This document shows, piece after piece, positions 8,440 through 18,108 of a stretch of DNA of 64,000 nt. Location of the stretch: contig NZ_JAFIQT010000004.1 in the NCBI RefSeq assembly GCF_017355935.1, forward strand, positions 186,001-250,000, written 5' to 3'. Both the position numbers and the translations under genes were made by a program. How positions within the stretch are numbered: the stretch's first letter is position 1; every line of letters begins with the position of its first letter. The notes under the pieces were generated by a model. That model saw nothing but the letters and a program-made list of their open reading frames with translations. It did no database searches and was not told the DNA's origin. Source of the DNA: Telluribacter humicola. GTDB taxonomy: Bacteria; Bacteroidota; Bacteroidia; Cytophagales; Spirosomataceae.

Positions 8440-10098
8440 TTAAGCCAGGGCTTTCCGGGCTTCACGGTCCGGATCATTAACCAGGACAGAGGTATCATCC
8501 AGTACCATGGTTTCCCCATTTTGCTTCGTATAGGGTTTCCAGGTAGGTAGCCCTCCCCCATTAGGATTACCGGTCCGGACAAAGTTGATGAATGATTTAG
8601 CCATCTTCTCCGACAGGGCCCGGGGGCGTTTGCCTCCTCCCGTGTGGGTGAGCATCAGGTCCGTATTGTAGAACCAGAAGCAGATATCATCGCAGTGGAA
8701 GGCCCGCATCCGATTGTCGAACAGAGGCGGCTGCCAGCCAAACCAAGCCAGGTACACGGGAGCCTTCTGCTGAGCGGCTTTGGCATCGGCGGTGGCTACG
8801 GCATTCTTTCGGTTGGAAAGGATCAGCGCCCATATTTCAACGGGACGCGCTTTAGGGAAGTTCTTGGCGTAGGCATCCACAACCTCGCCCGACTTATCAC
8901 CAAAGCGGGGCTTTACCTTCTCTTTCACGTCAGCTAGCGAGATATTTTCCAGAGCAGCATCCGTGCGGCTGGGACTAAACTCATGGAACGTAGTGCTAAT
9001 AATCAAAGGAATATCCGCCGAAAAGTGGCTGGCATCGCTAAAGAAAGCTCCATCGTTCATGGTTGCTCCGTCGGCTACGGGTGAGAATCCTCCGCGCTGA
9101 AGATTGAGTCGTTTGGCTTCGTCGGCCATTTTCGCTACCGCCCGGTTAGCGATGTCGATGTACTCCCGCCAGGGTATCTGCTGGAGCTTATCTACTTCTC
9201 CCGGCTTCAGTCCCGCCTCTTCCATGACCTTCAGGCCTAGCTTTTCGGCATACTCCTTATTGACACCAGCCAACGAGCTACCACTCAGCGCTACCGCCTT
9301 ATGGAATAGGCCTTTGGCGGCGGGCATGTTCATTAGCGTTGTTACCTTGGCTCCTCCCCCCGACTGACCAATGATGGTTACGTTATTAGGATCCCCACCA
9401 AAGTTGGAAATGTTATTCTTCACCCATTCAAGAGCTGCTACCATATCCAGGTTACCGACATTGCCGGAGGCGGCATGACCACCGGCTGCTTTCAGATGAG
9501 TATATCCCAGCGGACCGAGTCTATGATTGAGTGAGCAGAAAACCACGTTACCCAGCCGGGCCAGGTTTTCGCCGTGGTAGCCATCCTGCTCAATGCCATT
9601 GCCATTGGTAAATCCTCCTCCGTGCAACCATACTACTACCGGGCGCTTCTGGCTATCCAAGGCCGGAGTCCAGACGTTTATTTTCAGGCAGTCTTCTGAT
9701 ACATCATCGTAGTTCCAGTGATCCACAAAAGAGGCGTAGGCATTCGCGTAGCGATTCTCCATGATCTGAGGAGCCGAGTTTCCCCACCACAGGGCAGGAC
9801 GTACATCAGACCAGGGCGTGGGTTTCTGGGGAGGCATGAAGCGATTTTTGCCGGAGGTATCAGCCCCGTAGGGAATACCCAGGAACTGGTGGATACCGCG
9901 CAGAATAAAGCCTCTGACCTTGCCGTACTCCGTTTTGGCAATGGCGATGTTATCTCCTACGAAGAGGATCTGATCATCGGCGGCTGCCTTTGCTGTTTTA
10001 GATGGTTCGAAGCTCATGCCGGCAGACTGCTGCGCGACTCCCAAACCGGCCACACCTACTCCCAGTGATTGTAAAAAGTTACGTCTTGATGGTTTCAT
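8440..10098 (-). CDS. Type B carboxylesterase (para-nitrobenzyl esterase-like), Tat signal
   Basis: 552 residues. The N-terminus MKPSRRNFLQSLGVGVAGLG is a twin-arginine signal with R5-R6, so it is exported folded. The alpha/beta-hydrolase core shows the oxyanion motif H-G-G-G (about 159-162), the type B signature E-D-C-L-K-I-N-V-W (about 135-143) and the nucleophile elbow G-Q-S246-G-G-G. The catalytic Glu and His should lie further on (FHEFSP and the FHCDD region are candidates). It cleaves carboxylic esters; the natural substrate is unknown. It reads in the same direction as the sulfatase and dienelactone hydrolase, with gaps of 106-332 nt, so co-transcription is uncertain. It has the usual family length. 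Confidence 0.92.
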   Translation of the reverse strand: MKPSRRNFLQSLGVGVAGLGVAQQSAGMSFEPSKTAKAAADDQILFVGDNIAIAKTEYGKVRGFILRGIHQFLGIPYGADTSGKNRFMPPQKPTPWSDVRPALWWGNSAPQIMENRYANAYASFVDHWNYDDVSEDCLKINVWTPALDSQKRPVVVWLHGGGFTNGNGIEQDGYHGENLARLGNVVFCSLNHRLGPLGYTHLKAAGGHAASGNVGNLDMVAALEWVKNNISNFGGDPNNVTIIGQSGGGAKVTTLMNMPAAKGLFHKAVALSGSSLAGVNKEYAEKLGLKVMEEAGLKPGEVDKLQQIPWREYIDIANRAVAKMADEAKRLNLQRGGFSPVADGATMNDGAFFSDASHFSADIPLIISTTFHEFSPSRTDAALENISLADVKEKVKPRFGDKSGEVVDAYAKNFPKARPVEIWALILSNRKNAVATADAKAAQQKAPVYLAWFGWQPPLFDNRMRAFHCDDICFWFYNTDLMLTHTGGGKRPRALSEKMAKSFINFVRTGNPNGGGLPTWKPYTKQNGETMVLDDTSVLVNDPDREARKALA

Positions 10099-10204
10099 GA
10101 ATTAGGCTGTGTTAGAAATTATCAAATAATAGGGGCTGAGGTGTGGACACCCGACACGCTCTGACTATCAATAAGTAAAAAACAGGACTTACTTAATGTA
10201 TTTT

Positions 10205-11092
10205 TTACACTAATTTATCTTTAAAAAAATCAATAGTGCGTTTCCAGGCCAATTCGGCCGCAGCTTTGTCATAGCGAGGCGTGGTATCGTTATGAAAACC
10301 ATGGTTAGCATTGGGGTACATGTAGGCCGTGTACTGTTTGCCGTGCTCCTTAAGGGCTGCTTCGTAGGCCGGCCATCCTTCATTGACCCGGGTATCCAGC
10401 TCGGCATAGTGCAGCATGAGCGGAGCCTTGATCTTGGGCACATCTTCTACAGGGGGCTGTCCACCGTAGAAGGGGACTGAAGCAGCTAAAGTCGGTATCC
10501 GTACAGCCATCATGTTGGATATCCACCCCCCAAAACAGAAACCTACGACCCCTACTTTTCCATTGGTAGCGCTGTGGCCTTTAAGATGGTCATAGGCAGC
10601 AATAAAGTCTTCCAGCATTTCGTCGCGGTTGCGCTTGCTTTGCATAGTACGCCCTTCGTCGTCTGTACCCGGATAGCCTCCCAGTGGTGTTAATGCATCC
10701 GGAGCCAGCGAAACAAAACCGGCCAGAGCTGCTCTGCGGGCTACGTCTTCAATGTGCGGATTGAGTCCCCGGTTTTCGTGTACCACTACGATTCCTCCCA
10801 GCTTCTTACTGGCATCAGCAGGCATCGACAGTAAGGCTTTGATGGTACCGCCCCCCTTGGGTGAAGAGTAGTTGATGTATTCAGATTTGATACGGGGATC
10901 ATCGGCTTTGATCTGGATGGCGCCTTTGTAGTCAGGCATCAGAAAGCTCATCAGGGATGCCAAGGTAATACCACCCACGGCGTAGGTAGAAAGCTTCTGG
11001 GTAAACTCACGACGGTCGATGCGGTCGTGGGCATAGTCGTCATAAAGATCAAACACTTCCTGCTTGATATCCTCTTTGTTGATTTCGCTCAT
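10205..11092 (-). CDS. Dienelactone hydrolase family protein
   Basis: 295 residues. An N-terminal part with R-R-E-F-T-Q and a hydrophobic segment (about 37-53) looks like a degenerate Tat or membrane signal placed after about 25 extra residues. The dienelactone hydrolase domain runs from about 70: H105-E106-N-R-G supplies the conserved Glu, G-F-C186-F-G-G-W holds the nucleophilic Cys, and N-A-N-H-G-F-H near the end carries the His. Members hydrolyse lactones and related esters, including intermediates of aromatic degradation. It lies 106 nt upstream of the esterase on the same strand. Because the Cys nucleophile is retained, activity is likely; its substrate is open. Confidence 0.9.
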   Translation of the reverse strand: MSEINKEDIKQEVFDLYDDYAHDRIDRREFTQKLSTYAVGGITLASLMSFLMPDYKGAIQIKADDPRIKSEYINYSSPKGGGTIKALLSMPADASKKLGGIVVVHENRGLNPHIEDVARRAALAGFVSLAPDALTPLGGYPGTDDEGRTMQSKRNRDEMLEDFIAAYDHLKGHSATNGKVGVVGFCFGGWISNMMAVRIPTLAASVPFYGGQPPVEDVPKIKAPLMLHYAELDTRVNEGWPAYEAALKEHGKQYTAYMYPNANHGFHNDTTPRYDKAAAELAWKRTIDFFKDKLV

Positions 11093-11405
11093 GCGGGTCT
11101 GTATGGATTTTGATATGGAAGAATGGGTGTTGTAGTTCCTATTTGTACTTGCGATATATCGGCTAGAACAATGTGCGACCGTATACCATGAACGTGTAAT
11201 TTAAAAAAAGCAACAGGACCGTCCTCGGTACTACTATGCAAGCTCTCTGCCTAAACTGTGTTAGCGGTAGTTCTATGTCGTAAATCATAAGTCTGGAGCA
11301 GGGGCGATCTACTTTGATTCACAACTTGGTACTAACTACCTGAATGATGCCAGCGAGACAAGCTGCCCATTTAGGGAAGGCGGAAGAAATAGGAGCCGGT
11401 AATAA
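11093..11405. other. Intergenic stretch without recognised gene
   Basis: About 310 bp between the dienelactone hydrolase start and the cellulase terminator. It should hold the hydrolase promoter; I see no open frame, repeat or hairpin worth naming. Confidence 0.5.
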
Positions 11406-11440
11406 AAAGAGCCCGTAGTAGATTACTACGGACTCTTTAT
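11406..11440 (-). terminator. Terminator of the GH9 cellulase gene
   Basis: A 15-bp stem (11406-11420 with 11424-11438, one G-T pair, loop GAT; arm AAAGAGCCCGTAGTA). A/T-rich flanks provide a U-tract on the minus strand (TTTTTATT). It lies 48 nt past the stop codon at 11488. Confidence 0.75.
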
Positions 11441-11487
11441 CTGACTAACCGCCATCACTGGCAGTCAGCCGTTAGCATTTAAAGTAA

Positions 11488-14400
11488 TTACTTCGTCAGA
11501 ACCAGACGTTGCACCAGTCGACGGGTAGCTGTGCTCCACTGTACCAGGTATACCCCCGAGGTGAGTTGGTTCAGGTCGGGGGTGTACTCGTTCATACCGG
11601 CCTGTGCCTGTACTGACTGGAAATACACCGGCTGCCCCGTAGCGCTCAGTATGGTTAAAGTAGCCTCCTGCGATGCACCGGTCCATACCTGCACCTTTAC
11701 CGGACCTTCAGTCGGGTTCGGGCTAACCAGCATACGGCTGTCGATTGGAGCCTCGTCTGACGGAGCTGCCATACGAGCCGTAGGATTGCTGCCATTCGGC
11801 GTTTCCAAACGAACGTTGTCCAGGTGGATCAGGTTGTCTCCCGAAGCCTGCGACTGAACGGTGATCCGCTTGATGCGGCTCGGATTACCCAGCTGTGCCA
11901 TGTTTATGACCACCTCCTGCCAGGTATTGGGGGTCGGTATAAATGTTGCCACCGGGCTCTGCTGACCATCATTTTCAGCATTGGTATACACGCCAATCTT
12001 CTTGTTGGTAGTCGCATAGATCCAGAACCTGAGTGTAGACTGCGGAGTAGGTACATAGTGGGCATTACGGATGATGGACCAGCCGCCCCAGCCGCCGTTG
12101 TACGTGATGGATAAGGCCTTTTCGCCCGCTTTGACCTGTGTGGTACTCGCGTAGTTGCGGGTAATTCCCCATCCCCATTCCTGCCATGCCCCATTCAGAG
12201 CTTCATCGTAGACCATCTCGACGGCTGATGAGCCCGGACAAGCTACCGTCTTTACATTCAAAGGAATACTCTGAACGGTAGTAGTGCTGGCCGCTTCTTT
12301 GGCCACTACCTGGAAGTTATACGCCGTACCACAGGTAAGACCTGCTACGTCGTAGGAGGTACCTGTAACATTGCCATTAAGCAAAGTACCATCCTGATAC
12401 ACTTCAAAGGTCGTAGCCTTCATATCAGTAGGTGCCGTCCAGTCAAGACGCAGACTGGTCGTCGTCACATTACTGGCCGCTAGACCAATAGATGGCTCCA
12501 GTCGGATGTTATCCAAGTAGATCAGGTTCGCATCGGATGCCTGGGACTGTATGATCATTCGCTTGATCTTGGCCGGATTGGCTAGCTGAGGCATGGTGAT
12601 TACGACTTCCTGCCATACATTAGGCGTAGGCTGGAATGACACGTAAGGGCTCTGTCCGGTTTCATTTTCTGAGAAGGTACAAACACCAATCGTTTTATTC
12701 GTAGTAGCGTAGATCCAGAAGCGAACAGTAGTCTGAGCCGTCGTGGTGAAAGGGCTGTTACGGATGATCGACCAGCCGCCCCAACCGCTGGTATAGTTAA
12801 TAGCCAGCGACTTCTGCCCTACTTTAACCGTAGTGGCATTGGCATAGTCCGGGCTGATGGCCCATCCCCATTCCTGCCAGTTGGCGTGCAGTGACTCGTC
12901 ATAGATAACCTCCCGTCCCGCAGGCTCAGCCGGTGGGCAAGCCAGGGTTGTCGCATTGGATGCCGTACTGGATGCCGATTTATTACCGGCGGCATCTTTG
13001 GCCAGTACCGTAAACGAATACGTTGTACCGCAGGCCAGATTGCTTACCGCCAGTGTAGTACCAGTTACATTACCATTCAGCAGCGTACCGTTCTGATATA
13101 CTTCGTAAGCTGTAACGCCCACATTATCTGTAGAGGCCGTCCAGTTAAGGGTCAGACCATTACCTTGAATGTTGCTGGCGGTCAGTCCGGTAGGTACCGA
13201 AGGAGCCTGGCTATCGCCGCACGCCAGGGTGGTGACGGACAACGTACTGCTCTGAGCAGATTTATTACCGGCGGCGTCTTTGGCCAGTACCGTAAAGTTG
13301 TAAGCCGTGTTGCAGCTCAGCCCGGTCACGGGCAGTGAGGTACCTATAACATTACCGTTGATAAGAGTTCCGTTCTGGTATACTTCATAGGCCAATACCC
13401 CTACGTTATCCGTTGAGGCTGCCCAGCTAAGGGTCAGGCTCGTACCGGTAACGTTACTGGTAGAAAGGCTGGCAGGTACCGAAGGAGCCTGGTTATCTTC
13501 ACAGGTCAATGTTTTTGCCGCCACCGCACTACTTTGAGCTGACTTGTTACCGGCCGCATCTTTGGCTACAATTGTAAAGCTATAGTCGGTATTGCAGCTT
13601 AGTCCGGTCACGTTAAGTGTAGTACCTGATACTTTGCTGTTGATCAGGGTACCATTCTGGTATACCTCATACCCTGCCACTCCGACGTTGTCCGAAGAGG
13701 CCGTCCAGTTAAGGGTCAGTCCTGTACCTGTAATGTTGCTGGCGGTCAAGCCGGCAGGTACCGAAGGAGCCTGTGAATCCGAGCAGTAGAGCGTATTTAC
13801 ATAAATGGTATTGCTGTTACCCGATACATTACCGGCTTCATCACGGGCCTTTACCGTAAAGTTATAGTTCGTCGTACAGTTTAGTCCCGTTACATCCAGC
13901 TGATTGGTAGTCACATTTCCATCCAGCAGTGTGGAGCCACGGTATACTTCGTACGCCTTAATGCCTATATTATCCGTAGAAGCTGTCCAGGTCAGGCGCA
14001 TGCTGGTACCCGTCACGTTACTGGCCGCCAGGTTAGTCGGAGTACTGGGCGCCTGCGTATCGGGTGTAGAAGCACCTGCCACTAATCGAACATCGTCAAT
14101 GATAAAGCTTTGAAGCTCACCCGAACCATCCATAAAGTTGATTCGCTGGATCTGAGGTACATCCCCCCACTCGCTCCACGGAATTCGGACCAGTGTCCAG
14201 GTATTAGGCTCGGCGCTGATTCTATAAGAAGAGGAAGACTCCCCTGTTTCAGTCTGGTTCACTGTTACACGTACCGGTTTTTCGGTACCATAGAACCAGA
14301 ACTGAACCCCACCGGGATAATTACTCGTATTCAGAATCTCGCTGTTGCGCAGGCTCAGGGCACCCCAGGCAGCGGTCGTAGTTACCTTTAGCGAACGCTC

Positions 14401-16668
14401 ACCAGACTTAACGGGTGTTGTATTAGCAAAATCCTGCGTACTGTTCCATGACCAGTTTGAAAAGGTGCTCTTCAGCGCATCTCCGTAGATGATGTAGTCG
14501 TTGGGGCTCGGAGCCGGTGTATTTACTGTTACAGCGTTGCTTGGATTGGAGCGGTTGGCTGAGAAGTCAGTGGCTTTGATCGTGAACTCATAGCTCGTGC
14601 CGGGAGACAGCGTCGTAAGGTTGTAGTACGTCTGCGGCGTTTCAGCCACTTTAGTACCATTCTGATAGATCTCGTAGGCGGTCACAGCCCGGTTGTCCAC
14701 AGATCCGTTCCAGGTCAGCTTCACCGAATAGGGTGAGAGATCAGAGGCTACCAGATTGGTAGGGGTAGTAGGCGCTTCGGTATCGGTAGGATCCGAGGTA
14801 GGTGTCATCAGGCGGCTGAGCAGGCTGATATAGGGAGCCTGATTGTAAATAGCCACCTCCGTAAAAATCCAGGAGTTTTCCGGAAATCCGGCATTCCAGT
14901 CCTTGTAACGTTTCTGTAGGGGTTCGTTACGAATATCACCTTGTGTACCGTCGTACTGATCCATGTTATTAGGGCCACCGGTCAGGTAGCCTGGTGCCGG
15001 ACCCCGGGGCGACGTCTTGGCGTTATCCCACTCGGTACCATCCGCAAACCAGGTATGGTAAATCTCGTTCTGCGAGTTTTCGGCGCCATAGTCGTACATA
15101 TTCGATAGCATTACCTTACCCTGGGCGTTGACCCCGTGGAACCAGTGCAGGTACTGCTCTGCTACCTCGCGGTACAGCGCCTTGTTGGATCCATTGATGT
15201 TGAAATCCACAAAGTCCATGTTAGCGATACCGGCATTACCCCGTACCTGGCTGCTTCCCCAGTGGTATTGGGCATCGGCCATGTGTGCCCGGTACAGGTC
15301 AGTGCGCGCATTGTAGTCGTTGATTGATAGTACACCATTCTGCAGGCTCTTCATGCTGCGGATACGGGTAGCCACCGAGGGAGTAGCCGCCGGGTTGGCT
15401 GCGTAGCGTAGCAGGGCAATGTGCACGTGCATGAGATACGGCCCCCACCATTCGTTGGCGATAGGTTGTATCTGGGAGTAATACTGATCTACAAATGCTT
15501 TATACTCCGCCTTACCAGTGGCTTCAAACAGATAAATGGCCGCAACTACGGCCGACTGTTTCTGGATATCAGCGGGCTTATCAGAATCCCCCGATTTGAT
15601 GTTGCCATCGTCACAGGCCGTTTCGAAGGTAGTGAAGTAGTTGGTCGTCACTTTGGCGCGAGCAAAAGCCTGTTCCGCGCGTTTGATCAGATCCTGTGCG
15701 TAAGGGTTCAGGGCCGGGATTGTTCGGAAAACCGCTCCCGACACAGCGAACATGGCCGCTCCCGAAAGGGTAGATGAAGTACATTCGGGCAGGTAGTAGC
15801 GGGGACGCCTATCGGCACTGGGCGGATTGGTTTCGTTGTAATTGTCAACCCCCACTTTCAGAAACAAACCTCCAGTACCCGTCGCATCCTGCATGCGCTT
15901 TATAAAATCAAGCTCCCATTTTACTTCGTCCAGTACATCCGGGATACCATTGCCTGATTCAGGAATGTTGAAGTTATCACCGAATACAGACGGGTTCAGC
16001 CGATAGGACTCCACCAGCAGGGACACGGGTTCTTCCGCGAAGGTTACATACTTATTCATATCTCCGGCATCCATCCAGCCGCCGTGCAGGTCGCGCGCGG
16101 TGCTCATATCACCTTTTGCATACCGGCTGGTGGCCTGCCGATCCTGGCCCGGACCTTCGTGGGTAGCGGCATCGGCCCATTTGGCATCCGTATAGGGTGG
16201 CTGCTTCGCGTAGTTGATCCGCTGGTAGAAGTAGGTGCGAACGGCGGCTTTCAGTACGTCGTTGTAAACATTGTCGCCAATTTCGAAGCGATACGAACCT
16301 ACGTTGTTACCCACGTCAAAGATGTAGTACGAACCAGGGGCATTGACCATCGAAAAGTCAAACCACCAGCCCTGATCACCAGACGAGGCCTGTACCGTGC
16401 CATTCTTCCAGGCCTGAATAGTGCCGCTGTATACAACGGCATCGTCGGCCCAGCGGCGCACCTGGTACTGATTTTCGCCGGTACTGGCATTAAACTTTTG
16501 ATTGGCATTGGAACCTACCTGTGGGTTGATGATGACTGCCACTTTGCGGGCATTCTGCAGGTATCCAAACTGATCGACCCGGATAGACTCGGTCGTGGTA
16601 GAGGGTGAAGCTAAACTCTGGAATGCCATGAGCATCCAGACAAACATCCATAAAAGTTTACGTTTCAT
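11488..16668 (-). CDS. Multimodular GH9 cellulase with Fn3, carbohydrate-binding and T9SS sorting domains
   Basis: 1726 residues from ATG 16668, chosen because a clean signal peptide (MKRKLLWMFVWMLMAFQSLA) starts there; an ATG 30 codons upstream would add a basic leader. Order: CelD_N-like Ig domain (about 25-125); GH9 catalytic domain (about 130-615) with G-G-W-M-D-A-G-D near residue 200 (catalytic Asp) and F-T-E-V-A-I-Y-N-Q-A near its end (catalytic Glu); one Fn3; a beta-sandwich glycan-binding-like domain (about 720-862); four Fn3 repeats (about 870-1244); a second binding domain (about 1252-1392); one Fn3; a third (about 1484-1622) very similar to the second, both with WQEWGW and GWGGWSIIRN; and a type A T9SS C-terminal domain (about 1650-1726: VSPNPTEG, ...QRLVLTK). 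It should be secreted by type IX secretion and cut beta-1,4-glucan. The catalytic part is far smaller than its attachments. Confidence 0.93.
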   Translation of the reverse strand: MKRKLLWMFVWMLMAFQSLASPSTTTESIRVDQFGYLQNARKVAVIINPQVGSNANQKFNASTGENQYQVRRWADDAVVYSGTIQAWKNGTVQASSGDQGWWFDFSMVNAPGSYYIFDVGNNVGSYRFEIGDNVYNDVLKAAVRTYFYQRINYAKQPPYTDAKWADAATHEGPGQDRQATSRYAKGDMSTARDLHGGWMDAGDMNKYVTFAEEPVSLLVESYRLNPSVFGDNFNIPESGNGIPDVLDEVKWELDFIKRMQDATGTGGLFLKVGVDNYNETNPPSADRRPRYYLPECTSSTLSGAAMFAVSGAVFRTIPALNPYAQDLIKRAEQAFARAKVTTNYFTTFETACDDGNIKSGDSDKPADIQKQSAVVAAIYLFEATGKAEYKAFVDQYYSQIQPIANEWWGPYLMHVHIALLRYAANPAATPSVATRIRSMKSLQNGVLSINDYNARTDLYRAHMADAQYHWGSSQVRGNAGIANMDFVDFNINGSNKALYREVAEQYLHWFHGVNAQGKVMLSNMYDYGAENSQNEIYHTWFADGTEWDNAKTSPRGPAPGYLTGGPNNMDQYDGTQGDIRNEPLQKRYKDWNAGFPENSWIFTEVAIYNQAPYISLLSRLMTPTSDPTDTEAPTTPTNLVASDLSPYSVKLTWNGSVDNRAVTAYEIYQNGTKVAETPQTYYNLTTLSPGTSYEFTIKATDFSANRSNPSNAVTVNTPAPSPNDYIIYGDALKSTFSNWSWNSTQDFANTTPVKSGERSLKVTTTAAWGALSLRNSEILNTSNYPGGVQFWFYGTEKPVRVTVNQTETGESSSSYRISAEPNTWTLVRIPWSEWGDVPQIQRINFMDGSGELQSFIIDDVRLVAGASTPDTQAPSTPTNLAASNVTGTSMRLTWTASTDNIGIKAYEVYRGSTLLDGNVTTNQLDVTGLNCTTNYNFTVKARDEAGNVSGNSNTIYVNTLYCSDSQAPSVPAGLTASNITGTGLTLNWTASSDNVGVAGYEVYQNGTLINSKVSGTTLNVTGLSCNTDYSFTIVAKDAAGNKSAQSSAVAAKTLTCEDNQAPSVPASLSTSNVTGTSLTLSWAASTDNVGVLAYEVYQNGTLINGNVIGTSLPVTGLSCNTAYNFTVLAKDAAGNKSAQSSTLSVTTLACGDSQAPSVPTGLTASNIQGNGLTLNWTASTDNVGVTAYEVYQNGTLLNGNVTGTTLAVSNLACGTTYSFTVLAKDAAGNKSASSTASNATTLACPPAEPAGREVIYDESLHANWQEWGWAISPDYANATTVKVGQKSLAINYTSGWGGWSIIRNSPFTTTAQTTVRFWIYATTNKTIGVCTFSENETGQSPYVSFQPTPNVWQEVVITMPQLANPAKIKRMIIQSQASDANLIYLDNIRLEPSIGLAASNVTTTSLRLDWTAPTDMKATTFEVYQDGTLLNGNVTGTSYDVAGLTCGTAYNFQVVAKEAASTTTVQSIPLNVKTVACPGSSAVEMVYDEALNGAWQEWGWGITRNYASTTQVKAGEKALSITYNGGWGGWSIIRNAHYVPTPQSTLRFWIYATTNKKIGVYTNAENDGQQSPVATFIPTPNTWQEVVINMAQLGNPSRIKRITVQSQASGDNLIHLDNVRLETPNGSNPTARMAAPSDEAPIDSRMLVSPNPTEGPVKVQVWTGASQEATLTILSATGQPVYFQSVQAQAGMNEYTPDLNQLTSGVYLVQWSTATRRLVQRLVLTK

Positions 16669-17133
16669 ACATGATAATTCCCGCGCCCCGAACGGGTGTT
16701 TAATTAAAAATCTTTGATGGCTAATGCGTCTGCTTTTTCGGGGATTAAAAGCAAACAAACATATAGAGCCAATCGCAGAGAAAAAGGTTGGTATACGTTC
16801 AACGGTAAAAAATAGCGGATGAGTTGTACAGAAAGGTGATTGAGCAGTATACCAGAGGAGCGGATTTTCTCCGTCAGGATTGTCTATTCACAGTAAATCA
16901 GGGTACTTCCGAATGCAACTGCCGGTTGATAGTTCAACCTTTGGACCTTCTACAGCAGCATCCAGGTGTGTCGTTTTTTTTACAAAAAATTTTAAATAGT
17001 TGTCTGATTAGCCTGTTTCAGCCTGCTTACAAGATGTACATCGGGAATTAAAGGCAGTTCTTGGCTACGCTGCGGTAGGGGCTATACGTCTTTTATAAAT
17101 CAGTAATAGATAGAATTCTGTTCCCGTAGACAT
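16669..17133. other. Intergenic stretch upstream of the cellulase
   Basis: About 465 bp between the cellulase start and the insertion sequence. A 75-codon plus-strand frame (16824-17051) has no recognisable domain and unconvincing composition. The cellulase promoter should lie at 16670-16800. Nothing else identified. Confidence 0.5.
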
Positions 17134-17136
17134 TAA

Positions 17137-17997
17137 GAGTGTGTTTGGAATTGAGACTACATGAGAGTCGTGCCAACTTTGTGGTCGCCAAACTACAAAG
17201 CTATGACCAAACAGTACAGAAAACTGACGGCACAGGCCACCCTACTTAAACGCAAGCGCAAACACGATCTACGGCAAATAGTGGACATCATTTTGTGGCT
17301 ATTGCGGACGGGCCGCCCGCGCGGTGGCGTAATCTGCCGGAGGAGTGGCCCAACTGGCAGACTGTCTATTATTATTTTAATCACTGGAGGCAGGACGGAA
17401 CCTTCCAGCGAATGAATATAGCCTTGAATCAACTTGATCGAAAGCGAGTGGAAAAAGAAGCGTATCCATCTGTTTTATGCATTAATTCTCAGAGCGTAAA
17501 GCTTCATCCGATGATTTGGAAACATCGAGGGATAGATGCTAATAAGCGCGTCAATGCGGAGCGGCCCGTGCCGACGCAAGCGGCAATTTGTAGTTGATAC
17601 TCAAGGTCGACTCTGGATAGCAGGTGTCCACTCGGCAAGCCAAGCTGATGGTCCGGCTGCTGTTACGTTGATTGGCGATATGCTCTGGCAGGTGGGTGAG
17701 CGACTGGAAAAAGTCTATGGTGATCAATCGTACAATGGTGTTTTTGCCCAGGCATTAACCAACTGGTCGATTAGTTTTGAAAAGGCATCGCGCCCAGAAT
17801 CAGCCCAAGGTTTTGTGCCTGTGGCCAAACGGTGGGTTGTGGAACGTAGCATTGCCTGGACAAATTACTTTCGTCGTATCGTCAAAGATTATGAGTACTC
17901 AGTATTATCTACGGTTAGTTGGCTATATCTGGCTAATATCCAACTAATGATTCAGCGAATATGACTCGAGTACCAAAGATAATTCCCAAACACGCTC
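17137..17997 (+). mobile_element. IS5-family insertion sequence, 861 bp, TAA target duplication
   Basis: Imperfect terminal inverted repeats: left GAGTGTGTTTGGAATT (17137-17152), right end AATTCCCAAACACGCTC (17981-17997). Both ends are flanked by TAA (17134-17136 and 17998-18000), the 3-bp TNA duplication expected for the IS1031-like group of IS5. Length and the single transposase frame fit the family. The internal transposase is broken by two frameshifts (next entry), so the copy is inactive by itself. It inserted between the cellulase and the metalloprotease without breaking either. Confidence 0.85.
17203..17964 (+). pseudogene. IS5-family transposase, frameshifted
   Basis: Three reading-frame segments together make one transposase. 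Segment 1 starts MTKQYRKLTAQ at 17203. Segment 2, another frame from about 17315, holds W-R-N-L-P-E-E-W-P-N-W-Q-T-V-Y-Y-Y-F-N-H-W, the typical N-terminal domain. Segment 3, back in the first frame from about 17565, runs KRQFVVDTQGRLW, V-Y-G-D-Q-S-Y-N-G (second catalytic Asp) and V-V-E-R-S-I-A-W-T-N (catalytic Glu). At the first catalytic position the usual I-D-S-Q-S-V-K reads I-N-S-Q-S-V-K, so the Asp is replaced by Asn. Two frameshifts plus a lost catalytic residue make it non-functional unless both shifts are assembly errors. Confidence 0.85.
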
Positions 17998-18056
17998 TAA
18001 AGAAACTTGCTCCACACTTAAACAGAAACCGATACCAGCCGTAGATCAATACATAC

Positions 18057-18092
18057 AAACAGGGGCTATTCGCAGATAGCCCCTGTTTGTTC
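18057..18092 (-). terminator. Terminator of the astacin-like protease gene
   Basis: A perfect 12-bp stem (18057-18068 with 18077-18088; arm AAACAGGGGCTA) with an 8-nt loop, 21 nt past the stop codon. The A-rich flank gives a U-tract on the minus strand. Confidence 0.75.
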
Positions 18093-18108
18093 AGTAAGAC
18101 AAGAAGTA

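Noticed and set aside
12900-14060. Regularly repeated sequence resembling an array
   Set aside because: The period of about 280 bp comes from fibronectin type III modules in the cellulase. Repeats diverge and keep the reading frame; not a CRISPR array.
16824-17051. 75-codon plus-strand frame upstream of the insertion sequence
   Set aside because: No domain, composition not protein-like, and it sits in the upstream region of the divergent cellulase gene.
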